Origin: UBA3537 sp965658025
Lineage (GTDB): Bacteria; Bacteroidota; Bacteroidia; Flavobacteriales; Flavobacteriaceae
DNA: 64,000 nt
Assembly: GCA_965658025.1 (NCBI GenBank)
Contig: CBFHQL010000001.1
Span: forward strand, 124,001-188,000
Direction of reading: 5' to 3'
The notes beneath the pieces were generated by a model. It did not search any database. It was not told the origin of the DNA and saw only the letters and a list, made by a program, of their open reading frames with translations. Shown here in pieces: positions 52,564 to 60,858 of the stretch. The position numbers were made by a program, and so were the translations under genes. The stretch's first letter is position 1. Every line of letters starts with the position of its first letter.

Positions 52564-52572
52564 TTACCTTTG
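52541..52572 (+). promoter_or_regulatory. Internal promoter for panD at the end of panC
   Basis: TTG (52541-52543), 21-base spacer, then TACCTTTG (52565-52572). The panD ATG begins 4 bases after the -7 element, so a transcript from here would be leaderless or nearly so. Confidence 0.5.
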
Positions 52573-52576
52573 CACC

Positions 52577-52927
52577 ATGCAAATACACGTTGTTAAATCA
52601 AAAATCCACCGCGTCAAAGTTACTGGCGCAGATTTAAATTATATTGGTAGTATCACTATCGATGAAGACTTGATGGATGCCGCCAATATTATTCAAGGTG
52701 AAAAAATTCAAGTGGTCAATAATAATAATGGCGAACGTTTGGAAACTTACGTTATTCCAGGACCAAGGAATTCAGGCGAAATCACGCTCAATGGTGCTGC
52801 GGCTCATAAAGTTAACATTGGCGATGTTTTGATTTTAATCACCTATGCCACAATGAGTTTAGAGGACGCCAAGGTATTTAAACCCGCTTTGGTGTTTCCG
52901 GATGAAGCGACAAACCTTTTAAAATAA
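52577..52927 (+). CDS. panD: Aspartate 1-decarboxylase
   Basis: Pyruvoyl enzyme making beta-alanine from aspartate; 116 residues. The self-cleavage site is the Gly-Ser bond at G24-S25 in LNYIGSITID, which creates the pyruvoyl group on the alpha chain. GERLETYVIPGPRNSGEITLNGAAAH is the conserved substrate-pocket region. It forms an operon with panC and may also have its own promoter. Confidence 0.97.
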   Translation: MQIHVVKSKIHRVKVTGADLNYIGSITIDEDLMDAANIIQGEKIQVVNNNNGERLETYVIPGPRNSGEITLNGAAAHKVNIGDVLILITYATMSLEDAKVFKPALVFPDEATNLLK

Positions 52928-52932
52928 TTGTA

Positions 52933-53895
52933 TTGAACAACGCGCTGAAAGCAACCCTAAAAATTGTTTTACCACTATTATTAGGGGGTGTTTTGGTATG
53001 GTATTCATTACAAAAAGTTCCGCTCAGTACACTTGCAGATTATTTCAAAAATGCCAATTACCTTTGGATTGGACTTGGTGTTTTTTTTGGCTTTTTGAGC
53101 CATATTTCTAGAGCATACCGTTGGAAATTTATGATTGAACCTATGGGGTATACATTGCGTTTTCCAAACAGTGTCATGGCTGTTTTTGCGGCCTACTTGA
53201 TCAATTATACCATTCCTAGGGCAGGAGAAGTATCAAGAGCTACAATTCTTACAAATTATGAGGGAGTCCCTTTCGAAAAAGGATTTGGAACAATTGTCGC
53301 CGAGCGCATTGCAGACACTTTGGTTATGCTCATCATCATAGGTATTACTTTTCTTATGGAGTTCGATGTTATATATGATTTTTTCTTTGCCGATTTAAAT
53401 TTTAAAAGACAATGGTGGGTGTTGGCTGGTTTTGTTATTGTGGGCTATCTTTTAGTTTTGGTGTTTAAAAAATCAACACATCCAATCATTAACAAACTAA
53501 GGACTCTGTTTAAGGGATTTTTGGAAGGAATTTTGAGTATTTTTAAAATGAAAAAAAAGTGGACATTTATTGCACACACAGTTTTTATTTGGGGTATGTA
53601 TGTTTTGATGTTTTACGTCACTTCATTTTCTATAGATGCCACCTCAGAACTCCCGTTTTCTGCTATTTTAATTGGATTTATTGCGGCTAGTTTTAGCATC
53701 GCTGCTACCAATGGCGGAATAGGATCATATCCTTTGGCTGTTTATGCTGCATTTTCAATATTCAATGTAGCGCAAGCCCCCAGTCTTGCCTTTGGTTGGA
53801 TTATGTGGACATCACAAACACTAATGATTATCATTTTAGGGGGATTATCGCTTATTTCCTTGCCTATTTATAACAAAATTTACCCAAAGTCATAG
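52933..53895 (+). CDS. Lysylphosphatidylglycerol synthase transmembrane / UPF0104 flippase-like protein
   Basis: An integral membrane protein of 320 residues with about eight helices. Typical motifs are SHISRAYRWKFMIEPMG, YLINYTIPRAGEVSRATIL and the conserved GIGSYPLAVYAAF near the end. It corresponds to the membrane part of MprF without the synthase domain. Members are thought to flip lipids, but the substrate here is unknown. The start is TTG at 52933, 5 bases after panD; no ATG fits. Confidence 0.88.
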   Translation: MNNALKATLKIVLPLLLGGVLVWYSLQKVPLSTLADYFKNANYLWIGLGVFFGFLSHISRAYRWKFMIEPMGYTLRFPNSVMAVFAAYLINYTIPRAGEVSRATILTNYEGVPFEKGFGTIVAERIADTLVMLIIIGITFLMEFDVIYDFFFADLNFKRQWWVLAGFVIVGYLLVLVFKKSTHPIINKLRTLFKGFLEGILSIFKMKKKWTFIAHTVFIWGMYVLMFYVTSFSIDATSELPFSAILIGFIAASFSIAATNGGIGSYPLAVYAAFSIFNVAQAPSLAFGWIMWTSQTLMIIILGGLSLISLPIYNKIYPKS

Positions 53896-53972
53896 GCCAA
53901 ACAATCTACAGATTTCTTTCTTTTTTTTAGTTATTTACTTAACTTGTGGGTTTCAAACCAATAACCAATTTA

Positions 53973-55112
53973 ATGAAACGTCTAACTCTATTTGCAATGT
54001 TTTGCACAACAACTTTATGGGCCCAAACACAATACGAGTTGCTCGAAACCGAAACTTTAGGGGAGCGAGAATTAAAGATACAACTGCCTAGAAATTACGA
54101 CGAAAACGCTGAAAATTACTACCCACTTATCCTAACTTTTGATGGCGACTATCTGTTTGAAGTTGTGGCTGGGAATACCGATTATGTGGCCTATTGGGAC
54201 GATATGCCGGAAGCGATTATTGTTGGTATAAATCAAAGTGATACAAGAGCGGAAGATTTATTCATTTCCGATAACACATTTTTCCCCATCAATTCAGGTG
54301 CCCAATTCTATGAATTTATTAGTGACGAACTCATCCCATTTTTAGAAGACAATTACAGGGTCAGTGATTTCAGAGTTGCCGTAGGACATGGAGATTCAGC
54401 CAATTACATTCAGTTTTTTACCTTTAAAAATAAATCCGTTTTCCAGGCCTATGTAGTAATGAGCCCTAGCTTATCGCCCTATATGACAGATAATCTTACG
54501 GCATTTTTGAGCGAAATCAAAACTCCATTATTTCTGTACCTCTCCACAGCAACAGAAGATTTCCGAGATAACCGTAAAGAAATCTTAGAACTCAACTCTA
54601 AAATAGAAGCAATAGAATCAGAACATTTATTTTATGCTTTTGACAATTTTGAAGGGGCAAATCATTATGCCTTAGCCAATCGCTCTATTCCAAAAGCCCT
54701 ACATCACATTTTTTTGATTTATCAACCCATTTCTCGTGCAGAATATAAAAAACACATTTTAACTTTAGAAACATCACCAGTCAGTTATTTGACTGAAAAG
54801 TATGAAAAGATTGAACAACTGTTTGACGTAGAAAAGCAAATTTTACTAAATGATTTTCGGGCGATTGCAACTGCGATTGAAAAGAACAAAACGTACGAAT
54901 ATTTTAAAGACTTAGCAAAATTAGCACGGAACGAATATCCTGATGCGCTGCTAAACAATTATTATATGGGTCGTTTTTATGAAGCCACAGGCAACCCCAA
55001 GAAAGCAATAAAAACATATCAAGAGGCCTACATTTATCAAGAAATTGACGGTATCACAAAAGACGATTTACTGGATCGAGCCGACCGTCTAAAAGCAGAA
55101 TTTGGATACTGA
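53973..55112 (+). CDS. Secreted alpha/beta-hydrolase-fold protein (esterase D-like) with altered nucleophile site
   Basis: A 379-residue secreted protein (signal about 1-18, LFAMFCTTTLWAQ). Residues about 20-255 match the esterase D/IroE-like alpha/beta-hydrolase domain (YPLILTFDGDY, PEAIIVGINQSD). A C-terminal TPR-like segment follows (about 310-375, YYMGRFYEATGNPKKAIKTY). The nucleophile elbow reads VAVGHGDSAN (138-142), with Gly140 where GxSxG enzymes have Ser. A His is kept in EGANHYALANRS. It may be a binding protein rather than an esterase. ATG at 53973 preferred over GTG at 53946, which adds residues before the signal. Confidence 0.82.
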   Translation: MKRLTLFAMFCTTTLWAQTQYELLETETLGERELKIQLPRNYDENAENYYPLILTFDGDYLFEVVAGNTDYVAYWDDMPEAIIVGINQSDTRAEDLFISDNTFFPINSGAQFYEFISDELIPFLEDNYRVSDFRVAVGHGDSANYIQFFTFKNKSVFQAYVVMSPSLSPYMTDNLTAFLSEIKTPLFLYLSTATEDFRDNRKEILELNSKIEAIESEHLFYAFDNFEGANHYALANRSIPKALHHIFLIYQPISRAEYKKHILTLETSPVSYLTEKYEKIEQLFDVEKQILLNDFRAIATAIEKNKTYEYFKDLAKLARNEYPDALLNNYYMGRFYEATGNPKKAIKTYQEAYIYQEIDGITKDDLLDRADRLKAEFGY

Positions 55113-56470
55113 TGGCGAAACTAAAAACAACATTTTTTTGTCAAAGTTGTGGCGCTCAATTTTCCAAATGGCAAGGGCAATGCACCTCATGCAAATCGTG
55201 GAATACGATTGTTGAAGAACTCGTCCAAAAACCTGAAAAAAGTACCTGGAAAACTACCAATTCTTCAGCAAAAGAACGCGTCTCTAAACCTTTGAAAATC
55301 GCTGAAATAGACACCACAAAAACCCCAAGATTGAACACCACAGACGATGAATTGAATAGAGTTTTGGGCGGAGGTATTGTTCCGGGATCGCTCATTCTTT
55401 TGGGGGGCGAACCGGGCATAGGCAAAAGCACACTTATGCTGCAATTGTCTTTAAAACTACCCTACAAAACATTATATGTCTCAGGCGAAGAAAGTCAAAA
55501 ACAAATCAAACTTCGTGCGGAGCGGATTCATCCCAGTAGCGAACAATGCTATATTTTAACAGAGACCAAAACACAACATATCTTTAGACAAATTGAAGCT
55601 TTAGCCCCCGATATTCTTGTCATTGATTCCATTCAAACCCTTCAGAGCGATTTTTTAGAAGCTTCTGCCGGAAGTGTTTCGCAAATTAAGCAGTGTACTA
55701 CTGAATTGATGAAATTTGCTAAAGAAACGGCTACTCCAGTCATTTTAATAGGGCATATTACCAAGGATGGTAGTATTGCCGGGCCCAAAATTTTGGAGCA
55801 TATGGTGGATACTGTATTGCAATTTGAGGGCGATCGCAACCATGTATTTAGAATTTTACGTGCACACAAAAACCGATTTGGTTCCACACACGAGTTGGGG
55901 ATTTATGAAATGCAAGGCACTGGCTTGAGAGAAGTCAAAAATCCATCAGAGATTTTGATTTCAAAAAAAGACGTTGCACTTTCTGGTAACGCCATTGCGG
56001 TAACTCTTGAAGGGATGCGTCCGTTATTAGTGGAGGTTCAGGCACTAGTGAGTTCTGCGGTTTATGGTACGCCACAGCGGAGCGCCACAGGATTTAATGC
56101 CAAAAGACTCAATATGTTGTTGGCGGTACTCGAAAAACGTGCAGGATTTCGTTTGGGCGCAAAAGATGTATTCTTGAATATAACAGGGGGAATTACAGTG
56201 GACGATCCTGCTATTGATTTGGCTGTTGTTGCCGCTATTTTATCCTCAAATAATGATGATGCGCTTAGCGACAATTTTTGCTTTGCTGGAGAGGTCGGGC
56301 TTTCTGGAGAAATCCGTCCTGTACAGCGTGTAGAACAACGCATTATGGAGGCCGAAAAACTTGGTTTTGAAGCTATTTTTATTGCTAAACATAACAAATT
56401 TAGCTTGACGCCTTCTAAAATTAAAATTCACCTACTTTCCAAAATAGAGGATTTATTGAATTTTATTTAA
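55112..56470 (+). CDS. radA: DNA repair protein RadA
   Basis: A 452-residue RecA-like helicase that extends recombination intermediates. The order is: zinc finger CQSCGAQFSKWQGQCTSC (about 10-27), Walker A GGEPGIGKS (about 98-106), the RadA-specific HKNRFGSTHELG, and a C-terminal Lon-protease-like domain (about 290-452, ITGGITVDDPAIDLAVVAA, CFAGEVGLSGEIRPVQRVEQ). Its start overlaps the preceding stop by one base. It ends at a bidirectional terminator. Confidence 0.97.
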   Translation: MAKLKTTFFCQSCGAQFSKWQGQCTSCKSWNTIVEELVQKPEKSTWKTTNSSAKERVSKPLKIAEIDTTKTPRLNTTDDELNRVLGGGIVPGSLILLGGEPGIGKSTLMLQLSLKLPYKTLYVSGEESQKQIKLRAERIHPSSEQCYILTETKTQHIFRQIEALAPDILVIDSIQTLQSDFLEASAGSVSQIKQCTTELMKFAKETATPVILIGHITKDGSIAGPKILEHMVDTVLQFEGDRNHVFRILRAHKNRFGSTHELGIYEMQGTGLREVKNPSEILISKKDVALSGNAIAVTLEGMRPLLVEVQALVSSAVYGTPQRSATGFNAKRLNMLLAVLEKRAGFRLGAKDVFLNITGGITVDDPAIDLAVVAAILSSNNDDALSDNFCFAGEVGLSGEIRPVQRVEQRIMEAEKLGFEAIFIAKHNKFSLTPSKIKIHLLSKIEDLLNFI

Positions 56471-56486
56471 GGAAAAAAACGATGAA

Positions 56487-56520
56487 AAAAAAGCCCTAAA
56501 GTTCAGGGCTTTTATTTTTT
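56487..56520. terminator. Bidirectional terminator between radA and the bacilliredoxin gene
   Basis: The stem AAAAGCCCT (56489-56497) / AGGGCTTTT (56505-56513) with loop AAAGTTC is flanked by an A run on the left and a T run on the right. Confidence 0.85.
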
Positions 56521-56930
56521 TAGCAATATTCGTTATAGGCGTTAATTAGATTTTCTGCGATGAGTTCTGCAGGTCGGCCCTCAATGTGGTGGCGTTCGAG
56601 CATATGAACCAATTCGCCATCTTTAAACAATGCCATACAAGGCGAGCTTGGCGGAAAGGGAATCATATGTTCACGGGCTTTATCGACCGCTTCTTTATCA
56701 ACCCCTGCAAAAACAGTAACGGTTTGTGTTGGGCGTTTTTCGTTTTGCAAACTTTGTATAGCGCCTGGGCGTGCATTGGCGGCCGCACAACCACAAACAG
56801 AGTTGACCACAACAAGTGTTGTGCCTGGTTTTGCCAAAGCAGCATCAACAGCTTCAGCACTATATAATTCTTCAAATCCTACTTGCGTAAGGTGTTCACG
56901 CATTGGTTTTACTAATTCAGCTGGGTACAT
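56520..56930 (-). CDS. Bacilliredoxin, BrxA/BrxB family (YphP/YqiW)
   Basis: A 136-residue thioredoxin-fold protein. The active site is C46-G-C48 in VVNSVCGCAAANARPG, the CxC motif of bacilliredoxins, which remove bacillithiol from oxidised proteins. The opening MYPAELVKPMREHLTQVGF and VDKAREHMIPFPPSSPCMALF fit the family. Bacillithiol is known in some Bacteroidota, so a thiol-redox role is reasonable, but bsh genes are not in this window. Confidence 0.93.
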   Translation of the reverse strand: MYPAELVKPMREHLTQVGFEELYSAEAVDAALAKPGTTLVVVNSVCGCAAANARPGAIQSLQNEKRPTQTVTVFAGVDKEAVDKAREHMIPFPPSSPCMALFKDGELVHMLERHHIEGRPAELIAENLINAYNEYC

Positions 56931-56953
56931 AGGTTTATTTTAATAATTAGGCA

Positions 56954-56961
56954 CAAAGATA
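56954..56961 (-). promoter_or_regulatory. -7 element of the bacilliredoxin gene
   Basis: TATCTTTG on the minus strand, 23 bases before the ATG. A TTTG 13 bases further upstream is closer than the usual spacing. Confidence 0.45.
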
Positions 56962-57039
56962 AACAATTGTGTTTCAAATTGTGGGGCTATTGAACGTTAT
57001 AAATGTTAAATTCAATTTAAAATAATAAACTTATTTCCG

Positions 57040-57047
57040 TAGGTTTG
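57040..57047 (+). promoter_or_regulatory. -7 element of the DjlA-like gene
   Basis: TAGGTTTG, 24 bases before the ATG at 57072. Confidence 0.4.
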
Positions 57048-57071
57048 ATGCTTTAATATTGAATATATAAC

Positions 57072-57797
57072 ATGAGTTTTGCAAAATGGATTGGAGCTTC
57101 TGTGGGTTGGTCTTTTGGAGGACCAATTGGAGCAATTATTGGATTGGCTTTGGGGAGTTTGTTTGATAAATCAACCACACCCAACAAGAGCTATACTAGG
57201 GCAAGAACCCAAACACAATCCGGAGATTTTGAAGTGAGTTTACTCATTTTAGCTTCATTGGTTATCAAAGCGGATGGCAAACAAGACCAACGAGAATTGG
57301 ATTTTGTACGCCGTCAATTTGTACAAATGTATGGTAAAGAGCGTGCCAATCATGCGTTTAGACTATTTAAAGAAATCAATAAACAAACGAATATTTCACT
57401 GCGTCAAGTATGTTTGCAAATTCAACAGATGATGGACCATGCATCGCGTTTACAATTGTTACATTTCTTATTTGGTATTGCAAAATCGGATGGGCATGTA
57501 GCCGCAAGCGAGGTTTCTATTATAGAGCAGATGGCACGTTATTTAGGGATCAATCCTAGAGATTTTGAAAGCATCAAAGCCATGTTTTATGACAGTACCG
57601 ATAATGCCTATAAAATATTAGAACTTCAAAAGGGCGCTACACCTCAAGATATTAAAAAAGCGTATCGCCGAATGGCCAAAAAATATCATCCAGATAAAGT
57701 GCAACACTTAGGGGAAGAACATCAAAAAGGAGCTGAAGAAAAGTTTAGAAAAGTTCAAGAAGCGTATGAGCAACTTCAAAAAGAATTGGGCTTTTAA
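57072..57797 (+). CDS. DjlA-like co-chaperone (TerB-like plus J domain)
   Basis: A 241-residue protein. A Gly-rich hydrophobic N-terminus (about 6-30, WIGASVGWSFGGPIGAIIGL) resembles the DjlA membrane anchor. A TerB-like helical domain (about 50-165) follows, and a C-terminal J domain (about 175-240) carries the HPD triad in KKYHPDKVQH. J proteins stimulate DnaK ATPase, and DjlA recruits DnaK to the membrane. It stands alone and converges on the TonB receptor gene, 18 bases away. Confidence 0.92.
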   Translation: MSFAKWIGASVGWSFGGPIGAIIGLALGSLFDKSTTPNKSYTRARTQTQSGDFEVSLLILASLVIKADGKQDQRELDFVRRQFVQMYGKERANHAFRLFKEINKQTNISLRQVCLQIQQMMDHASRLQLLHFLFGIAKSDGHVAASEVSIIEQMARYLGINPRDFESIKAMFYDSTDNAYKILELQKGATPQDIKKAYRRMAKKYHPDKVQHLGEEHQKGAEEKFRKVQEAYEQLQKELGF

Positions 57798-57815
57798 CCT
57801 CAATATTTTTGAAGA

Positions 57816-60089
57816 TTATTTCATTTTATATCTTAATCCAAAAAACATTCGTCGTCCTTGATTAGGCGCAAAAATATATGTAGGATCAAACGTTAGTCCG
57901 TAGGGATTGTCTGGTGTTGCCACAGCATTTCCATTATTATCAAAAACGACATCTTCGTCAAATGGATCATTGGCTCTTGCGATAATAAAAGGATTTCCTC
58001 TATTTGGTGTCCAATTCAAAACATTCTTTACGCCTGCATATAGCTCAATATCTTGTAGCCCTTTGAACGTAAATTGTATGTTTTGAATACTCCATAACGG
58101 CGATTTATCTTTTCTGGGGTCAAGCTCATTCAGCACAGGCAATCTCATAGGACCAATTAAATTTCCAGTGTAGTCAATGCTAAAACTGTTTTTTATATTC
58201 GAATATGAAATAGACCATGTTCCAGAAAATTTCTCGGTTAGTATTTGTTGTTCTGTTACACCATTTTCATTTTTAGAAACTTCTTGAAAAGTAAGTCCAA
58301 TACCTCCTTTAAGATTTTGTGAAAGCACTGCATCAAAATTCACACTTGCACCAAAAGTTGTCGCCAAGCCATTTAAATTATCGTAAATAATTTGGTTAGG
58401 GTTGGTGTCATAATCGGGGAGGATAGCGTTTGTAAAATAGGTATACCAAGCAGAGATATCTAATCCTAAAATACGCCCTTTTTTGGTATACATTTTCTTT
58501 AAATAATTGACATTGACATTATAGGATTGCTCTGGATTCAATTCATTTTGAATAACCACCTCTCGAGCGCCATTGAGCGCTGCGTGTTCTTCTGTAAAGA
58601 GATTGACAACCCTAAACCCTGTACCCATATTTATTCTAAACACATCGTCTTCTGTAGGGGTGTATTTGTAGGCCAAACGCGGAGTGAAAATAGATCCATG
58701 TCTGTTGTCATAATCATATCGCCCACCCAAAAGAAGTTTTTGTTTTCTGCTTAAAGTGATTTCATTTTGAATGAATAGCGATGGAATAAATACTTCATCG
58801 GTAGTCTTTGTGGCTGGTGTATTATCGTCATAGAAATTATATCTTCCACTGAGGCCAAAAAGCCAATCACTTTTTTGCGTAGAATAATCCCATGTGAGTT
58901 GCCCAAAGCCAATACGCTGTTGGGCAAGATAATAGGTATCTCCATAGACAGAATTTTGGTCGTGATCTGAATAGGAGAATTGAACAAACATTTTTTTATT
59001 AATAGGAAGTTGATAGTTTCCAATAATTTCAAAACGAGAGGTATAAATACTTTCTCCATACACTTCATCGCCCCCCCTATTTTTTGGTGTCCATTGCAAT
59101 TCTCCGCCCCAACGGTCTTCATAAAAGTACCGTCCAGCCAAAGAAAAGACGCGATTTTGACTCCTCTTAAAATCCCATTTTTGAAATACCGATATCCGAT
59201 CCTGTAGGGTAACGTCCGTAAAGTTGTCGTTGTTGTTATCAATGGGGTTGCTATAGTTGTAATAATTAACGCCTAACAACATGCTGGTTTTGTCATTAAC
59301 TTTTGCCTTTAGACCCAAGTCCAAATTGTATTCTTCCCAACTTGTTCCAAAAGAATCAAAAAACAACAACGGAGCGTTGTCAGGATGTTTTGTTACCACA
59401 TTGATGAGTCCGCCTACGGCTTCGCTTCCATATAAAGAGGATGCTGGGCCTTTGATAATTTCGACTTGATCGATTAAAGAACTTGGGATGCCCGACAATC
59501 CATAAACAGTAGACAAACCACTTACGATGGGCATACCATCGATAAGCACTAGTGTGTATGGGCCTTCCAAACCATTGATGTGAATATCACCCGTATTGCA
59601 TACACTACAATTGATTTGAGGGCGAACGCCATTCACATTTTGAAGTGCTTCAAAGATGTTTGGCGCTGGATTTTTTTTCAAAAATGTGGCGGAGTAAACC
59701 TCCACAGGGATAGGGCTTTCTAATCGTTTTACAGGTTTCTGAGTTCCTGTTATGACCACTTCGTTCAAAAGCTCTATCTCTTCAAGTGAAATATTTATGA
59801 TGATATTTTGGTCAACTAGGAGTTGCTTTTTTACAGCTTTATACCCTGTAAAAGAAGCAATCAGTGTGTAGCTTCCCTTCTCGACACTTTCGATTACAAA
59901 AGTGCCATTAATAGTACTCATGACGCCTTTTGAAGTTCCCTTTAAATAAATGCTTGCATAGGGGATTGCCTCTCCATTTTGGGTGGTTACCTCACCAGAA
60001 ATGGTAAATGTATTTGAGGCATTTGATATCGTGCATATAAAAAATAGTAAAAAGGTTAATTTTTTCACGACTTTAGTTTTAAAAAACAA
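57816..60089 (-). CDS. TonB-dependent receptor of the metal locus
   Basis: A 757-residue outer-membrane transporter. Signal peptide about 1-24, a carboxypeptidase-like domain (about 28-105, ISGEVTTQNGEAIPYASIYL), plug (about 110-235) and barrel ending MFFGLRYKMK. The plug carries a cysteine pair, C161 and C164, in INCSVCNTGDIHINGLEGPY. It diverges from the DtxR-family regulator gene, with candidate operators between them, so it probably imports a metal or metal chelate. Specificity is not readable. Confidence 0.92.
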   Translation of the reverse strand: MFFKTKVVKKLTFLLFFICTISNASNTFTISGEVTTQNGEAIPYASIYLKGTSKGVMSTINGTFVIESVEKGSYTLIASFTGYKAVKKQLLVDQNIIINISLEEIELLNEVVITGTQKPVKRLESPIPVEVYSATFLKKNPAPNIFEALQNVNGVRPQINCSVCNTGDIHINGLEGPYTLVLIDGMPIVSGLSTVYGLSGIPSSLIDQVEIIKGPASSLYGSEAVGGLINVVTKHPDNAPLLFFDSFGTSWEEYNLDLGLKAKVNDKTSMLLGVNYYNYSNPIDNNNDNFTDVTLQDRISVFQKWDFKRSQNRVFSLAGRYFYEDRWGGELQWTPKNRGGDEVYGESIYTSRFEIIGNYQLPINKKMFVQFSYSDHDQNSVYGDTYYLAQQRIGFGQLTWDYSTQKSDWLFGLSGRYNFYDDNTPATKTTDEVFIPSLFIQNEITLSRKQKLLLGGRYDYDNRHGSIFTPRLAYKYTPTEDDVFRINMGTGFRVVNLFTEEHAALNGAREVVIQNELNPEQSYNVNVNYLKKMYTKKGRILGLDISAWYTYFTNAILPDYDTNPNQIIYDNLNGLATTFGASVNFDAVLSQNLKGGIGLTFQEVSKNENGVTEQQILTEKFSGTWSISYSNIKNSFSIDYTGNLIGPMRLPVLNELDPRKDKSPLWSIQNIQFTFKGLQDIELYAGVKNVLNWTPNRGNPFIIARANDPFDEDVVFDNNGNAVATPDNPYGLTFDPTYIFAPNQGRRMFFGLRYKMK

Positions 60090-60133
60090 GGCCCCATTGT
60101 TTATATGGGCATATTGTTGTCATTTATTTTTTA

Positions 60134-60141
60134 CAAAGGTA
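60134..60141 (-). promoter_or_regulatory. -7 element of the TonB receptor gene
   Basis: TACCTTTG on the minus strand, 44 bases before the start codon. It lies 7 bases from the palindrome at 60149-60166, where the -33 element would fall. Confidence 0.5.
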
Positions 60142-60148
60142 ATTTAAA

Positions 60149-60166
60149 TTTTAGACAAGACTAAAA
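60149..60166. promoter_or_regulatory. Candidate DtxR-family operator 1
   Basis: The inverted repeat TTTTAG (60149-60154) / CTAAAA (60161-60166) around ACAAGA gives an 18-bp site of the size and form of DtxR/IdeR boxes. It lies between the divergent receptor and regulator genes, upstream of both -7 elements. Confidence 0.5.
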
Positions 60167-60168
60167 AT

Positions 60169-60190
60169 TTATTTATATTTGTATAAATAA
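60169..60190. promoter_or_regulatory. Candidate operator 2 over the regulator promoter
   Basis: A perfect 9-bp inverted repeat, TTATTTATA (60169-60177) and TATAAATAA (60182-60190), around TTTG. It contains the whole -7 element TATATTTG (60174-60181) of the regulator gene, so a bound protein would block that promoter. Confidence 0.5.
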
Positions 60191-60199
60191 TTAATAATT

Positions 60200-60856
60200 G
60201 TGGTTACATTATCAGAAGAAAATTATTTAAAAGCTATTTACCATTTGGCGAAGCAAGATAATGCTTCGGTGAGTACTAATGCTATTGCACAAAAAATGCA
60301 AACTAAAGCATCATCGGCGACGGACATGATTAAAAAACTTTCCGAAAAAGGTCATGTAGAATATCAGAAATATAAAGGGGTTAAATTGACAGAAAAAGGA
60401 AGGTTAGCGGCCGTTTCAGTCATTAGAAAACACAGACTTTGGGAAGTTTTTTTGGTAAAGAAACTTAATTTTTCTTGGGATGAGGTCCACGAAGTAGCCG
60501 AACAATTAGAGCATATCAAATCCGACAAATTAACCCAACAATTGGACGCTTTTTTGGAGTACCCGAAGGAAGATCCACATGGCGATTCGATACCTGATGC
60601 TGATGGAAATTTCTACCCAACCAAAAAAATCTTGTTAGCACAGATTGGTAAAAATCAAAGCTGTATTTGTGTTGGCGTCAAAGACTCTACAACAGATTTT
60701 CTGCAATATTTAGACAAGCACAATATTGCATTAGGCACAAAAATCAAAGTCATTTCAAAAGAATCTTTTGATGAATCAATGACCCTAAAAATTAATAAAA
60801 CTGAATTGGCGATTTCTAAAGAGGTTGCCCACAATTTATTTGTAAAAATCAATTAA
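60200..60856 (+). CDS. DtxR/MntR-family metal-dependent regulator
   Basis: A 218-residue regulator. The N-terminal winged helix (about 1-70) includes SVSTNAIAQKMQTKASSATD. A dimerisation and metal-binding region spans about 71-125, and a C-terminal SH3/FeoA-like domain about 150-215. Candidate ligands are N8, H78, E82, H97, E101, E104 and H105. The E-x-x-E-H set (E101, E104, H105) is like manganese-sensing MntR, where DtxR and IdeR have Cys at the first place. The start is GTG at 60200, 18 bases after the -7 element. It is followed 2 bases later by a ZIP gene. Confidence 0.93.
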   Translation: MVTLSEENYLKAIYHLAKQDNASVSTNAIAQKMQTKASSATDMIKKLSEKGHVEYQKYKGVKLTEKGRLAAVSVIRKHRLWEVFLVKKLNFSWDEVHEVAEQLEHIKSDKLTQQLDAFLEYPKEDPHGDSIPDADGNFYPTKKILLAQIGKNQSCICVGVKDSTTDFLQYLDKHNIALGTKIKVISKESFDESMTLKINKTELAISKEVAHNLFVKIN

Positions 60857-60858
60857 GT

